A DNA stretch of 64,000 bases from Lichenicola sp965198575 (lineage in GTDB: Bacteria; Pseudomonadota; Alphaproteobacteria; Acetobacterales; Acetobacteraceae), in the NCBI RefSeq assembly GCF_965198575.1, contig NZ_OZ240671.1, forward strand, positions 3,534,001 to 3,598,000, written 5' to 3'. This document shows positions 37,029-46,192 of this stretch, piece after piece. Numbering within the stretch: the first letter of the stretch is position 1; every line of letters begins with the position of its first letter. The notes beneath the pieces were generated by a model. The model had not been told where the DNA came from, did not search any database, and saw only the letters and a program-made list of their open reading frames with translations. A program made the position numbers and the translations under genes.

Positions 37029-38006
37029 ATGTCCACCACCATGCAGACGGTCCCGGACCAGTCCCGATCGCTCCGCGTTCCACGCATCAACATCCGCGAT
37101 TTCGGCACCCTCATCGGTTTGGTGCTGATGATGGCGATCTTTGCCGCCATCGCCCCCGGCTTCCTGAGCGAGCGCAATCTCGTGAACATCCTGCAGCAAT
37201 CGAGCATCAACGCCTTCGTGGCGCTCGGCATGACCCTGGTCATCATCTCCGGCGGCATCGACTTGTCCGTCGGCCCGACCGCGGCACTCGCGGCCGTGCT
37301 GGCCGCGAGCCTGATGACCGTCGGCGTGCCGGTCCCGCTGGCGATCCTGGCCGGCCTGGTGCTGGGCGCGCTGTGTGGCGCGGTGAACGGCATGCTGATC
37401 TCGTTCGGTGGCCTGCAGCCCTTCATCGTGACGCTGGGCACGCTCAGCACGTACCGGGCGCTCGCCTTGATCGTCACCGGCGGCAACCCGATCCTCGGCA
37501 TCCCGCACACGCTGCGCGCGATCGCCAACGGCCGCCTGCTCGGGATCCCGACGTCGGTGCTGCTGGTGGGGCTGGTCGCCATCCTGGCCGGGATCATGCT
37601 GCGCCGGACGCCGTTCGGCGAATATCTGCTGGCCGTCGGCGGCAACGAGGAAGCCTCGCACATCGCCGGCGTCCCGATCGCGCTCACCAAGATCGGCGCC
37701 TACGCGCTGTCCGGCACCATGGCGGCCCTCGCGGCGATGATCCTGATCGGCCGCCTGGGTGCCGCGGAGCCGATCCTCGGCAGCTCGTGGGAGCTCGACG
37801 CGATCGCCGCCGCGGCGATCGGCGGGGCGTCGCTGATGGGCGGCAAGGGCAGCATCATCGGCACGCTGCTCGGCGCCATCATCCTGGGGGCGATGCGCAA
37901 CGGCCTTACTTTGCTCAACGTGCAGGCCTTCTACCAGCTCCTGGCGACCGGCCTGATCATCCTGTTCGCAATGTTGCTCGATCGCTTCACGCGAGGCCGG
38001 TCATGA
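37029..38006 (+). CDS. CUT2-type sugar ABC transporter permease (second system)
   Basis: A 325-residue permease. Hallmarks: NLVNILQQSSINAFVALGMT, LVIISGGIDLSVGPTAALAA, LQPFIVTLGTLSTYRALA, AVGGNEEASHIAGVP and IGGASLMGGKGSIIGTLLGA. Same family as the permease at 4549-5535. Its stop overlaps the kinase start by 4 bp (ATGA), so kinase translation is coupled to it. Confidence 0.95.
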   Translation: MSTTMQTVPDQSRSLRVPRINIRDFGTLIGLVLMMAIFAAIAPGFLSERNLVNILQQSSINAFVALGMTLVIISGGIDLSVGPTAALAAVLAASLMTVGVPVPLAILAGLVLGALCGAVNGMLISFGGLQPFIVTLGTLSTYRALALIVTGGNPILGIPHTLRAIANGRLLGIPTSVLLVGLVAILAGIMLRRTPFGEYLLAVGGNEEASHIAGVPIALTKIGAYALSGTMAALAAMILIGRLGAAEPILGSSWELDAIAAAAIGGASLMGGKGSIIGTLLGAIILGAMRNGLTLLNVQAFYQLLATGLIILFAMLLDRFTRGRS

Positions 38007-38887
38007 GCGGCGTGGCCCGGATCGTCGTCGTCGGCAGCCTGCATTACGACATCATCGTGGATGCGGCCGCCCGGCCACGCAAAGGCGAGACCGTCACCGG
38101 ACGCAGCCTGAACCGGAAATGCGGCGGCAAGGGCGGCAACCAGGCGGTCGCTGCGAGCCGGGCTGGCGTTGCCACGGCGTTTGTCGGCGCGGTGGGTGAC
38201 GACCCGTTCGGCGACGCGCTGGTCTCCGGATTGGCAAAGGCCGGCGTCGATCATTCCGATGTCGTGGCGCACCCGGACGTGAGCTCGGGCACCAGCATCG
38301 CGATCTTCGACGACGAGGGCGATTACGGTGCGGTGATCGTGTCCGGCAGCAATCTGCTGATCACGCCCGGACAATTGCGGCCGGACCTGTTCGGCACGGA
38401 CAGGATCCTCGTCCTGCAGAACGAGATCCCCGAAGCCATCAACGCGCAGGCGGCGCGGTCCGCTCGCGCGCACGGCATGACCGTGATCCTCAACGCAGCG
38501 CCCGCTCGGCCATTCACCACGGACCTGGCGGATTTCGTCGATGTCCTGGTCGTCAACGCAATCGAGGCGGAAATGCTGGGAGGCGGGACGGTCGACGGTC
38601 TTGCCCAGGCCTCTCACGCAGCCCGCATTCTTTGCGAGCGGTTTCCTGCGGTGGTCGTCACGGCGGGTGGTGACGGGGTCGCCTATGTTGACCGCAAAGG
38701 CGGGCACCATGAAATTGCGGCGATTCCGATCACGGTGCGCAGCACACACGGTGCCGGTGATAGTTTCGTGGGAACCCTGGCAGCCGCGATTTCACGAGGC
38801 GAACTCATGAAGCCGGCACTCGAGCACGCGAATATCGTCGCGGCACAGCTCGTGGCGACTCCCGAGGCGGAGCGCGCCAACTGGTGA
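38003..38887 (+). CDS. PfkB-family carbohydrate kinase (ribokinase-like)
   Basis: A 294-residue sugar kinase. N-terminal PfkB pattern CGGKGGNQAVAASRAGVATA (about residues 38-57) and C-terminal ATP-site motif STHGAGDSFVGTLAAAIS, with the catalytic base Asp in GAGD. Length matches ribokinase (about 305). ATG at 38003 overlaps the permease stop. It phosphorylates the imported, probably isomerised sugar; the product is a plausible effector for the SIS domain of the divergent RpiR regulator. Substrate specificity cannot be read from the sequence. Confidence 0.92.
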   Translation: MSGVARIVVVGSLHYDIIVDAAARPRKGETVTGRSLNRKCGGKGGNQAVAASRAGVATAFVGAVGDDPFGDALVSGLAKAGVDHSDVVAHPDVSSGTSIAIFDDEGDYGAVIVSGSNLLITPGQLRPDLFGTDRILVLQNEIPEAINAQAARSARAHGMTVILNAAPARPFTTDLADFVDVLVVNAIEAEMLGGGTVDGLAQASHAARILCERFPAVVVTAGGDGVAYVDRKGGHHEIAAIPITVRSTHGAGDSFVGTLAAAISRGELMKPALEHANIVAAQLVATPEAERANW

Positions 38888-39115
38888 GGCTTTGCGCTGG
38901 ATCGGCAGTCGAAAGGCCGAGGTGGTCTGGCTTCCGCCCACCATACGCCCGGACAAACGCTGCGCCGGCAGGCGACGCACTTTCCAGTGCCATCGACTGG
39001 TTGGCCACCTCACGTCACGTTCCGATATACCCAGCGGATGCCGGGTGGGTCGGACCTGAACACGGTGTCGGTGAAGAGCACCAGTCTGATATTTCCCCCG
39101 CATAGCCTGTCTTGT

Positions 39116-40147
39116 TCAGCTCGATGCGGGTTCGACCGGAAGTGCCGTTTCGGCCGAGCGGTAGCAGGCTTCGACCAGCGCGAATGTGCGCAGATTGTCA
39201 TGGCCCGACGTCGCCGGGATGGCGCCGGTCTCGAGGCAATCGAGCCAGTGCGCCTGGGTCGAGACGACGCTGTCCTGCGTCAGCAGCCAGGGCTCGGTGC
39301 CCCAGGACGACGGCGCCGGCGGGATCGTCTCCGTCCGGGTGCCGGCAGGCGACGTCACCGTCAGGCGGTAGCGGTCCTCGAGGCGGAGCGATCCCTCGGT
39401 CCCCTCCAGGTGAATCAGGGTCTGCGGGAACGGATCCGGCGACTGCCTGCTCGAATAGGTGATGTCGACGATGCTGGTGGCGCCGTTCCTGTGCCCCAGC
39501 ATGACCGTCGCCATGTCCTCGCCCTTGATGCCGGGCCGGATGCTCTGTGTCCGGCAGAACACCTGGTCGACCTCGCCGAGAAACGCGCGGGCGACATCCA
39601 GGACATGGATCCCGAGATCGAGCAGGATGAAGCGGTTCAGCTCGGCGAGGTAGGGCTGTCCGGCGATGACGTCGAAGCCGGTGCGCCAGGAGAACCGTCC
39701 CCAGGTCGGTCGGCCGATCTCGCCGCTCCGGAACCTGTCGATCGCGGCGCTGATCGGGCGCTGGAAGCGGAAGTTCTCGTGCACCATCAAGGGCAATCCC
39801 GCCTGGTCCATCTCCGCCACCAGCGCCACGGCATCGTTCCAGTCCGGTGCCAGCGGCTTCTGCACGATCGCGGCAATGCCGTGCCTGGCGCACAGCCGGA
39901 CGATGGGCAGGTGGGACGGTGCGGTCGTGACCACGTCCAGGAAGTCCGGCTTCTGGGCGACCAGCATCTCCTCGATGTCGGTATAGGCCCCGGGGACGCC
40001 GAACCTGTCGCTGGCCGACTTCGCCTTGGCCGGGTCGAGGTCGCAGACGGCGACCAGGTCGCAGCGGTCCCGCAGGTCACGCCAGGCATTGAGATGATTG
40101 TCGGCAAAGAAGCCGCAACCGACGAGAGCGGCGCGTTTCCGAGGCAT
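39116..40147 (-). CDS. Gfo/Idh/MocA-family NAD(P)-dependent oxidoreductase
   Basis: A 343-residue two-domain dehydrogenase. The Rossmann motif AALVGCGFFADNH is at residues 6-18. The catalytic-lysine motif usually written EKP reads QKPLAPDW (about residue 97), with the Lys kept and the Glu changed to Gln. The C-terminal substrate domain has the LDLGIHVLDVARAFLGE helix with its conserved His. It is convergent with the sugar-uptake operon. It probably oxidises a sugar or cyclitol, perhaps the same one the operon imports, but no operon link exists. Confidence 0.9.
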   Translation of the reverse strand: MPRKRAALVGCGFFADNHLNAWRDLRDRCDLVAVCDLDPAKAKSASDRFGVPGAYTDIEEMLVAQKPDFLDVVTTAPSHLPIVRLCARHGIAAIVQKPLAPDWNDAVALVAEMDQAGLPLMVHENFRFQRPISAAIDRFRSGEIGRPTWGRFSWRTGFDVIAGQPYLAELNRFILLDLGIHVLDVARAFLGEVDQVFCRTQSIRPGIKGEDMATVMLGHRNGATSIVDITYSSRQSPDPFPQTLIHLEGTEGSLRLEDRYRLTVTSPAGTRTETIPPAPSSWGTEPWLLTQDSVVSTQAHWLDCLETGAIPATSGHDNLRTFALVEACYRSAETALPVEPASS

Positions 40148-40525
40148 CGGGTGTTCTCCGTGAAGCCACCATCCGCCATCGAAGCCGCGAGCGGTCGGCT
40201 ATCGTCAAGCGCGAAGCAGGTCGGCCGTCTACTGCCATTCGATCTGCCGGGCAGCAGCCGCTCGCGGGTCCGCCGGCATCCAAGCGATGCGCGTTCAACA
40301 CTGTGCCCGACGAGTGGCCTCTACCGCATCGGGCGGCAGCAGCCACGCACGGGCGACGGCGACCACCAGCATCCATGCGAGCACCGACCATCGCCTGGCG
40401 GCATCATGGTCGCACTCAGGGTTGCATGTCCGCGCGGCCGAACATCGGGCCTCGGGGTCTCCAGAGGATCGATCTGGCCTGCCGTTGCCCGAGCGGCACT
40501 CCAGATCGTCCCGCTCGTCGAACGG
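40148..40525. other. Intergenic stretch downstream of the repeat protein
   Basis: About 380 bp between the repeat-protein stop and the Gfo/Idh start. No coding frame or clear hairpin with a T tract was recognised; it should contain the dehydrogenase promoter. Confidence 0.35.
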
Positions 40526-43500
40526 CTACGCCGACGCCACGAGCCGCCTCGGCGCCGCAGGCGCGGTGTCCACGACCGGATACTCCAGGGTCGCGACCAC
40601 CGTGATCTCCACCAGAATTGCCTCGGGTGGAAGCATCAGATCCGCCTCGCCATCGGTCCAGCGCCATGCGTGCGTCTCGTCGGCCTCGAGTGCCCACCAT
40701 CCCTGCTCGAGCGTCTCGAGCCCTATCGCGACCGGATCAAGTCCGCCGGACGAGGTCCACACACAGATATGCCCGACCGCCACCCCGAGTGAACGGCGGT
40801 CGTCGAGCCATGGCATGGTGTCGGCCGGAGCAGCGTGCCGGGACCGAAGCGTGAGCCGTGTCTGGCATCCGGGCCGGAGCAGAAACATGTGCCGCCCACC
40901 CGGCGACCGCTGCTCCGGCTCGAGCGACGTCCCGTCCGTCATCACCAGCTGGAGTGCCGCATCCCTGCTCGTGGCAGGCTTCTGCACCTCATGGCCGAGA
41001 ACAACGGCGCGCGCGGCCAGTGCCTCCCAGATCGGCTGGACTCGCGCAGCCGCGGTGACCAGGGGGGCGACGGCGCGGCTGTCGTCGCTGCGGGAGAAGT
41101 CCGCATGCAGCGCGAGCGGCGCGCCCCCGTTGCTGAACATGCAGCGGTTCCCGGTATCGAGATAGCTCTCCGCCTCGGCGCCCTCGGCAATCAGGATGCC
41201 GTGCCGCTCGAGTTCGACGTGAAAGTAATGCACGGCCGGCACCGACTCGATGGTGATGCTGCTGCCATTGACCAGCTGGCGAGCGGCGATCAGCACCCCA
41301 TCCAGGAGCAGCGCGTGATCGGGCGAGAGGCGCAGCGGACGAGACGGAATGCCGACATCGAGCGAGCCCGGGGCAAAGCGGACCGGATTGACCCGCGCCG
41401 GGTTCGGGTGCCGTGCCGGCTCCAGGCGTCGCTCGCCGACCCAGCTGACTGCCCGCAGCAGGTCCCGGCCGTCCTCGCGCACCACGAGCATGTCGCCGGC
41501 CTTGACCTCCTCGACGGCGACCTCTCCGGCCGGTCCGAGCAGCCTGGTGCCGGCGGCAAAACAGGGCGCCTCGACAAGGATGGTGCCGTCCGCCGCCTGA
41601 TCCAGCCTCGGCATCACCGTCGACGCACCGGCGATGTCGAGGGAGACGGTTCCGGTCGGCGTCGTGACGGTCACGGTATCGCCGGATACGAGGATGCTGT
41701 CGGCACCCGGACTGTATGCGTAGGCGCCGAGATCGATGAAGTCGCCCGACCCGAAGCCGGAGATCACGTTGGTCGGCGCGGCCGCAGTGTCGATCCGCAG
41801 CGTGCCGGGATCTGCGAAACTGATGGCGCCGCTGCCGGCAGCGGACACGGTGCCGAGTTCCAGGGTGCCGCCGCTGATGATGCTGCCGCCGGTGTAGCCG
41901 TTGGAGGTGGCGAGCACGACGGTGCCTGGCCCGGACACGATCACGTCCCCGCCGCCGCTGATGGTGCCGCTCTCGGTCAGCGTGCCGCCGCCTGCGAAGA
42001 TGGCGTTGCCATAGCCGTTGCCGTCCGCATCGACGTACAGCGTGCCGCCGCTCTCGATCATCGCGTTGATCTCGGAGCCACCACCGCGCACGAGCTCGGT
42101 GGCACCGTTGGTGATGGTGGTGGCAGATCCCGTGCCGCCCGCATCGATGGTGAGGCTGCCACCTGCGGAGAGGATTTCCGACAGCGCCGTGCCGCCGCCC
42201 TGGATCTCCTGGTACGCGAGGATGGTGTCCTGCGTGAACGTCCCGCCGGCCTCGGCGTATGTGGTGTTCTCGAGCGTCACGCCGCTGACGACACCGCCCG
42301 TATCGGCGATGAGCCGTCCGCCGCCGCTATAGATGCCGCCGGTGAGCGTGCCGGAGACCTGCAGATTGCCGTCCGCAGTGCCGCTGTTGGTGACGGTGCC
42401 GAGCAGCAGGCCATCCGCGTAGCCGGACAGGACCCCGCCGGCCGCGATGGTGCCGCCGCTCATCACGCCGATGCCGTGGCCGTCCGCGTCGAGATAGAGC
42501 GTGCCGCTGACGACGGCGTCGGTCTCGCTGCCGCCGCCATGGACCAGCTCGTAGCCGGCGCTGATGACGGTGCCGGAGCCGGTGGCGCCGTCATCGATGA
42601 ACAGGCTGCCACCCGACACCGTTTCCGACAGCGCCGTGCCGCCGGTCTGGACCTCTTCGCTGGCGACGATGGTATCGTGGGTCGCCGTCCCGCCGGCGGC
42701 CACCAGGGTCGTGTTCTCGAGCGTCACGCCGCTGATGACGCCCCCGGCATCTGCCTGCAGACGCCCGCCACCGCTATAGACACCGCCGCTCAGGATGCCC
42801 GAGACCTGCAGACTGCCTTCCGCGGTGCCGTCATTCGTGACGGTGCCGAGCAGCAGGCCGTCAGCCAGGCCGGAGAGAATGCCGCCGGCCGCGATGGTGC
42901 CGCCGCTCATCACGCCGATGCCGCCGCCGTCCTGGTCGAGATAGAGCGTGCCGCTGACGAGGGCGTTGATCTCGATGCCGCCGCCACGGACATACTCAAA
43001 GCCGGTGCCGATGACGGTGCCGGATCCGGTGGCACCGGCATCGATGTAGAGGCTGCCGCCGGACACGGTTTCCGACAGTGCCGTGCCGCCGTTCTGGGCC
43101 TCTTCGCCGGCGACGATGGTGTCATGGGTTGCCGTCCCGCCGGCAGCCACCACTGTCGTGTTCTCGAGCGTCACGCCGCTGATGACGCCCCCGGCATCTG
43201 CCAGCAGGCGCCCGCCACCGCTATAGACACCGCCGCTCAGGATGCCCGAGACGTCGAGGGTCCCTTCGGCGGTACCGCTATTCGTGACGGTGCCGAGCAG
43301 CAGGCCATCGGCCAGGCCGGAAAGAATGCCGCCGGCCACGATGGTGCCGCCACTCATCATGGCGACACCGTTGCCGTCTGCATCGAGGAAGAGCGTGCCG
43401 CCGCTGCTGACGATGGCGTCGGTCTCGCTGCCGCCGCCATGGACATACTCGTAGCCGGTGCTGATGACGGTGCCGGATCCGGTGGCACTGCCATCGATGA

Positions 43501-44920
43501 ACAGGCTGCCGCCGGAGACCGTTTCCGACAACGCCGTCCCGCCGGCGTAAATCTCCTCGCGGGCAAGGATGGCGTCGTGCGTGAGCGTGCCACCGGAGCC
43601 GGCGTAGGTGGCGTTCTCGATCATGACGCCGCTGACGACGCCGCCTGCATCGGCGAGCAGCCGTCCGGCGCCGCCATAGATGCCGCCGGCGAGCGTGCCC
43701 GAGACCTGCAGACTGCCTTCCGCGGTGCCGTCATTCGTGACGGTGCCGAGCAGCAGGCCGTCAGCCAGGCCGGAGAGAATGCCGCCGGCCGCGATGGTGC
43801 CGCCGCTCATCACGCCGATGCCGCCGCCGTCCTGGTCGAGATAGAGCGTGCCGCTGACGAGGGCGTTGGTCTCGATGCCGCCGCCCCGGACATACTCGAA
43901 GCCGGTGCCGATGACGGTGCCGGAACCGGTGGCACCGGCGTCGATGTAGAGGCTGCCGCCGGACACGGTTTCCGACAGCGCCGTGCCGCCGGTCTGGATC
44001 TCCTCGTAGGCAACGATGGTGTCGTGGGTGGCTGTGCCACCGGCACCGACATAGGTGGTGTTCTCGATCAAGACCCCCGAGATGACGCCCCCGGCATCTG
44101 CCTGCAGGCGCCCGCCACCGCTATAGACGCCGCCGCTGAGGATGCCGGAGACGTCGAGGGTGCCTTCGGCAGTACCGCTATTCAGGACGGTGCCGAGCAG
44201 CAGGCCATCGGCCAGGCCAGAAAGAATGCCGCCAGCCACGATGGTGCCGCCGCTCATCCTGCCGACGCCGCCGCCGTCCGCATCGAGGAAGAGCGTGCCG
44301 CCGCTGCTGACGATGGCGCCGGTCTCGCTGCCGCCGCCACGGACATACTCGAAGCCGGTGCTGATGACGGTGCCGGAACCGGTGGCACCGGCATCGATGT
44401 AGAGGCTGCCGCCGGACACGGTTTCCGACAGCGCCGTGCCGCCGGCCTGGATCTCCTCGTAGGCGAGGATCGTGTCGTGGGTGGCTGTGCCGCCGGCACC
44501 GACATAGGTGTCGTTCTCGACCGTCACGCCGCTGATGACGCCACCGGCATCCACGAGCAGCCGTCCGCCACCGCTATAGACGCCGCCGGCAAGGGTGCCG
44601 GAGACCTGCAGGTTGCCCGCGGCAGTGCCGCTGTTGGTGACGGTCCCGAGCAGCAGACCGTCGGCCTCGCCGGATAGGAGGCCGCCGAGCTCGATGGTGC
44701 CACCGTCCAGGATGCCGATGCCGCCGCCGTCTTCGTCCAGATAGAGCGTGCCGCCGAGCAGTACGTCGGCGCCCATCTCGACACCGCCGCCATGCACCAG
44801 CTCGACACCGCCGACGATGACGGTGGTGTCGATTGCCGTGCCGCCCGCATCGACGATCACTTCATTGATCGGGCTCGCGATCAAACCGGTGCTGGTGGAG
44901 CCACTGGTGACTTCAGTCAT
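40526..44920 (-). CDS. Giant strand-loop-strand repeat protein with C-terminal Hint domain
   Basis: A 1464-residue protein. Residues about 15-1010 are Gly/Thr/Ser-rich beta-solenoid repeats of the AIDA / autotransporter strand-loop-strand type (INEVIVDAGGTAIDTTVIVG; then units such as AGGTALSETVSGGSLYIDAG), arranged in six modules of 149-151 residues. After a linker (GDFIDLGAYAYSPGADSIL) comes a Hint_2 domain, about residues 1120-1260: CFAAGTRLLGPAGEVAVEEV with the nucleophile Cys1120, SPDHALLLDG and GNRCMFSNGG. About 200 residues of uncharacterised C-terminal domain follow (PWLDDRRSLGVAVGHI). No Sec signal and no beta-barrel are present, so it is not a classical autotransporter. AGGAAA precedes the ATG. 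Third gene of an operon behind two heptosyltransferases, whose likely acceptor it is. Confidence 0.93.
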   Translation of the reverse strand: MTEVTSGSTSTGLIASPINEVIVDAGGTAIDTTVIVGGVELVHGGGVEMGADVLLGGTLYLDEDGGGIGILDGGTIELGGLLSGEADGLLLGTVTNSGTAAGNLQVSGTLAGGVYSGGGRLLVDAGGVISGVTVENDTYVGAGGTATHDTILAYEEIQAGGTALSETVSGGSLYIDAGATGSGTVISTGFEYVRGGGSETGAIVSSGGTLFLDADGGGVGRMSGGTIVAGGILSGLADGLLLGTVLNSGTAEGTLDVSGILSGGVYSGGGRLQADAGGVISGVLIENTTYVGAGGTATHDTIVAYEEIQTGGTALSETVSGGSLYIDAGATGSGTVIGTGFEYVRGGGIETNALVSGTLYLDQDGGGIGVMSGGTIAAGGILSGLADGLLLGTVTNDGTAEGSLQVSGTLAGGIYGGAGRLLADAGGVVSGVMIENATYAGSGGTLTHDAILAREEIYAGGTALSETVSGGSLFIDGSATGSGTVISTGYEYVHGGGSETDAIVSSGGTLFLDADGNGVAMMSGGTIVAGGILSGLADGLLLGTVTNSGTAEGTLDVSGILSGGVYSGGGRLLADAGGVISGVTLENTTVVAAGGTATHDTIVAGEEAQNGGTALSETVSGGSLYIDAGATGSGTVIGTGFEYVRGGGIEINALVSGTLYLDQDGGGIGVMSGGTIAAGGILSGLADGLLLGTVTNDGTAEGSLQVSGILSGGVYSGGGRLQADAGGVISGVTLENTTLVAAGGTATHDTIVASEEVQTGGTALSETVSGGSLFIDDGATGSGTVISAGYELVHGGGSETDAVVSGTLYLDADGHGIGVMSGGTIAAGGVLSGYADGLLLGTVTNSGTADGNLQVSGTLTGGIYSGGGRLIADTGGVVSGVTLENTTYAEAGGTFTQDTILAYQEIQGGGTALSEILSAGGSLTIDAGGTGSATTITNGATELVRGGGSEINAMIESGGTLYVDADGNGYGNAIFAGGGTLTESGTISGGGDVIVSGPGTVVLATSNGYTGGSIISGGTLELGTVSAAGSGAISFADPGTLRIDTAAAPTNVISGFGSGDFIDLGAYAYSPGADSILVSGDTVTVTTPTGTVSLDIAGASTVMPRLDQAADGTILVEAPCFAAGTRLLGPAGEVAVEEVKAGDMLVVREDGRDLLRAVSWVGERRLEPARHPNPARVNPVRFAPGSLDVGIPSRPLRLSPDHALLLDGVLIAARQLVNGSSITIESVPAVHYFHVELERHGILIAEGAEAESYLDTGNRCMFSNGGAPLALHADFSRSDDSRAVAPLVTAAARVQPIWEALAARAVVLGHEVQKPATSRDAALQLVMTDGTSLEPEQRSPGGRHMFLLRPGCQTRLTLRSRHAAPADTMPWLDDRRSLGVAVGHICVWTSSGGLDPVAIGLETLEQGWWALEADETHAWRWTDGEADLMLPPEAILVEITVVATLEYPVVDTAPAAPRRLVASA
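42260..44870 (-). repeat. Six tandem ~450-bp modules within the repeat protein
   Basis: The module landmark encoding ADGLLLGTV recurs at + strand positions 44641, 44188, 43741, 43288, 42841 and 42394, spacing 453, 447, 453, 447 and 447 bp. Modules 2+3 and 4+5 form a two-module unit repeated at exactly 900 bp: 43696-43868 and 42796-42968 are identical over 173 bp. This indicates expansion by unequal exchange of a two-module unit. Confidence 0.9.
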
Positions 44921-44935
44921 GTCTGGTGTTTCCTG

Positions 44936-46192
44936 TTATCGCTTGGCTGCAGCTGAAAGATCGCGAAGGCCGATGGCGCGCAGGCCGGACTTCACGTGTT
45001 CGGCAGTAATCGAGCGGGTGCACTCGAAGGCACGGTCGGTGCCCTTGTGACGCGGGCACCACAAATAATCGGCGTGGTCGAAACGGTACCGAGGGTCGTT
45101 CCAGCACGAGTTGCAGACGTGCCAGTTGATCACGCGGCCTGGCGTGGCGAACTCGTTGGTCGGATGCGTGAAGCCCGAGATCATCACCACCGGACAGCCG
45201 GCCGCCCAGGCGAGCCAGGCCAGTCCCGAAGAGCAACCGACGAAAGCCGCAGCGTGACGCAGCCAGCGCGCGCGCTCGATCAGCGGCCTGTCGCCGGTCT
45301 CGTCCTCGGCGCCATGCGGCATCGGCGTCCAGACCAGGCCCCTGCCGTGGACCTGCTCCCTGTCGATGCAGATCACCCGGTAGCCTTGCGACTTCAGGTG
45401 CCGGACGATCTCCAGCCAGCCATGCGGATTGGTCCATTTCTTGGCATGCGTGCTGGCCTGCACGGCGATGCAGACGTACGGCTCCGCGACCGGCCTGCTC
45501 TCGTCGGGAAAGAACAATTCGGGCGCTGCCTCGACCGGGTCGACGCCCAGGATGTAGCCGGCCGTACGATGCAGGCCGACATGCCGAAAGTCGGTCGGCT
45601 GCCAGATGTTTTCAGCGTCGTCGAAGAACAGGCCTATATTATACGTCGCGTAGTATCGGTCTGCTTCCACCTGCGCATGGCCGATGAACCGGATATGCGG
45701 ATAGGCACCCTCGAACAACGGGATCAGCCGCTCCGCCATCGCCACGGTCAGCCGGCACTCATGCACGGACTGGAACCGCACGGCGTAGGGCATCCAGCCG
45801 ACGCTGTCGCCGATGGTTCCGACCGGTAAAGTGATCAGCACGTCGCGGTCGCATGCGTCGAAGCGGTGCGACATCAGGAGGACGCCGGCCGTGTCCCAGA
45901 CCTCGAGCGAGAAGCGCACGAAGAAGCGCTTGCCGCTCTGGATCGTGACCCCGCCGCGGGTGCTCTCGAACAGGATGTTGCCGGTGTCGAGGTCGCGCAG
46001 CCTTGCACGAAATTGTCCCAGGGGAAGCTGCAGCCGCGCACCCAGGTTGAAGTCGTAGCGGATCCCCACGGGCCCCTCCTGGGTCGGGCGCGCCGCCGGA
46101 GGCGGGAAATTGGGCATCCGGATCGGGGGCTCGTCCTTGACCTGCGCTGCCGGGCCGGCAGCTTCGAGATCGATCGGAAGCAGCTGGTTCAT
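44936..46192 (-). CDS. Autotransporter O-heptosyltransferase (TibC/BAHT family), copy 2
   Basis: A 418-residue glycosyltransferase of the bacterial autotransporter heptosyltransferase family. These cytoplasmic enzymes transfer heptose from ADP-heptose to serines in strand-loop-strand repeats. The N-terminal beta domain has IRYDFNLGARLQLPLG. The GT-B part has VCIAVQASTHAKKWTNPHGW and GYRVICIDREQVHGRG, then FVGCSSGLAWLAWAAGCPVV. The family's four-cysteine metal finger is complete: CNSC, LWCPRHKG, FECTRSI (spacing C-x2-C-x15-C-x11-C). ATG at 46192 overlaps the upstream paralogue's stop by 4 bp, and the repeat-protein gene begins 15 bp downstream. Confidence 0.93.
   Translation of the reverse strand: MNQLLPIDLEAAGPAAQVKDEPPIRMPNFPPPAARPTQEGPVGIRYDFNLGARLQLPLGQFRARLRDLDTGNILFESTRGGVTIQSGKRFFVRFSLEVWDTAGVLLMSHRFDACDRDVLITLPVGTIGDSVGWMPYAVRFQSVHECRLTVAMAERLIPLFEGAYPHIRFIGHAQVEADRYYATYNIGLFFDDAENIWQPTDFRHVGLHRTAGYILGVDPVEAAPELFFPDESRPVAEPYVCIAVQASTHAKKWTNPHGWLEIVRHLKSQGYRVICIDREQVHGRGLVWTPMPHGAEDETGDRPLIERARWLRHAAAFVGCSSGLAWLAWAAGCPVVMISGFTHPTNEFATPGRVINWHVCNSCWNDPRYRFDHADYLWCPRHKGTDRAFECTRSITAEHVKSGLRAIGLRDLSAAAKR

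Noticed and set aside
35328..37661. A 777-codon minus-strand frame opposite the ATPase and permease genes
   Set aside because: Antisense shadow; it is His/Asp/Arg/Gln-rich without domain resemblance and crosses two real genes.
40835..44677. A 1280-codon open frame on the + strand opposite the repeat protein
   Set aside because: It exists only because the GC-rich repetitive gene on the other strand leaves the antisense frame open; its translation has no family pattern, whereas the minus strand gives clear strand-loop-strand repeats and a Hint domain.
42260..44870. Possible CRISPR or other non-coding repeat array
   Set aside because: The period is about 450 bp, with no short repeat-spacer structure; the repeats are in frame and encode a beta-solenoid.
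40526..44920. Classical type V autotransporter
   Set aside because: The repeats and heptosyltransferases suggest it, but there is no Sec signal peptide and no C-terminal beta-barrel; the C-terminus is a Hint domain plus another module.
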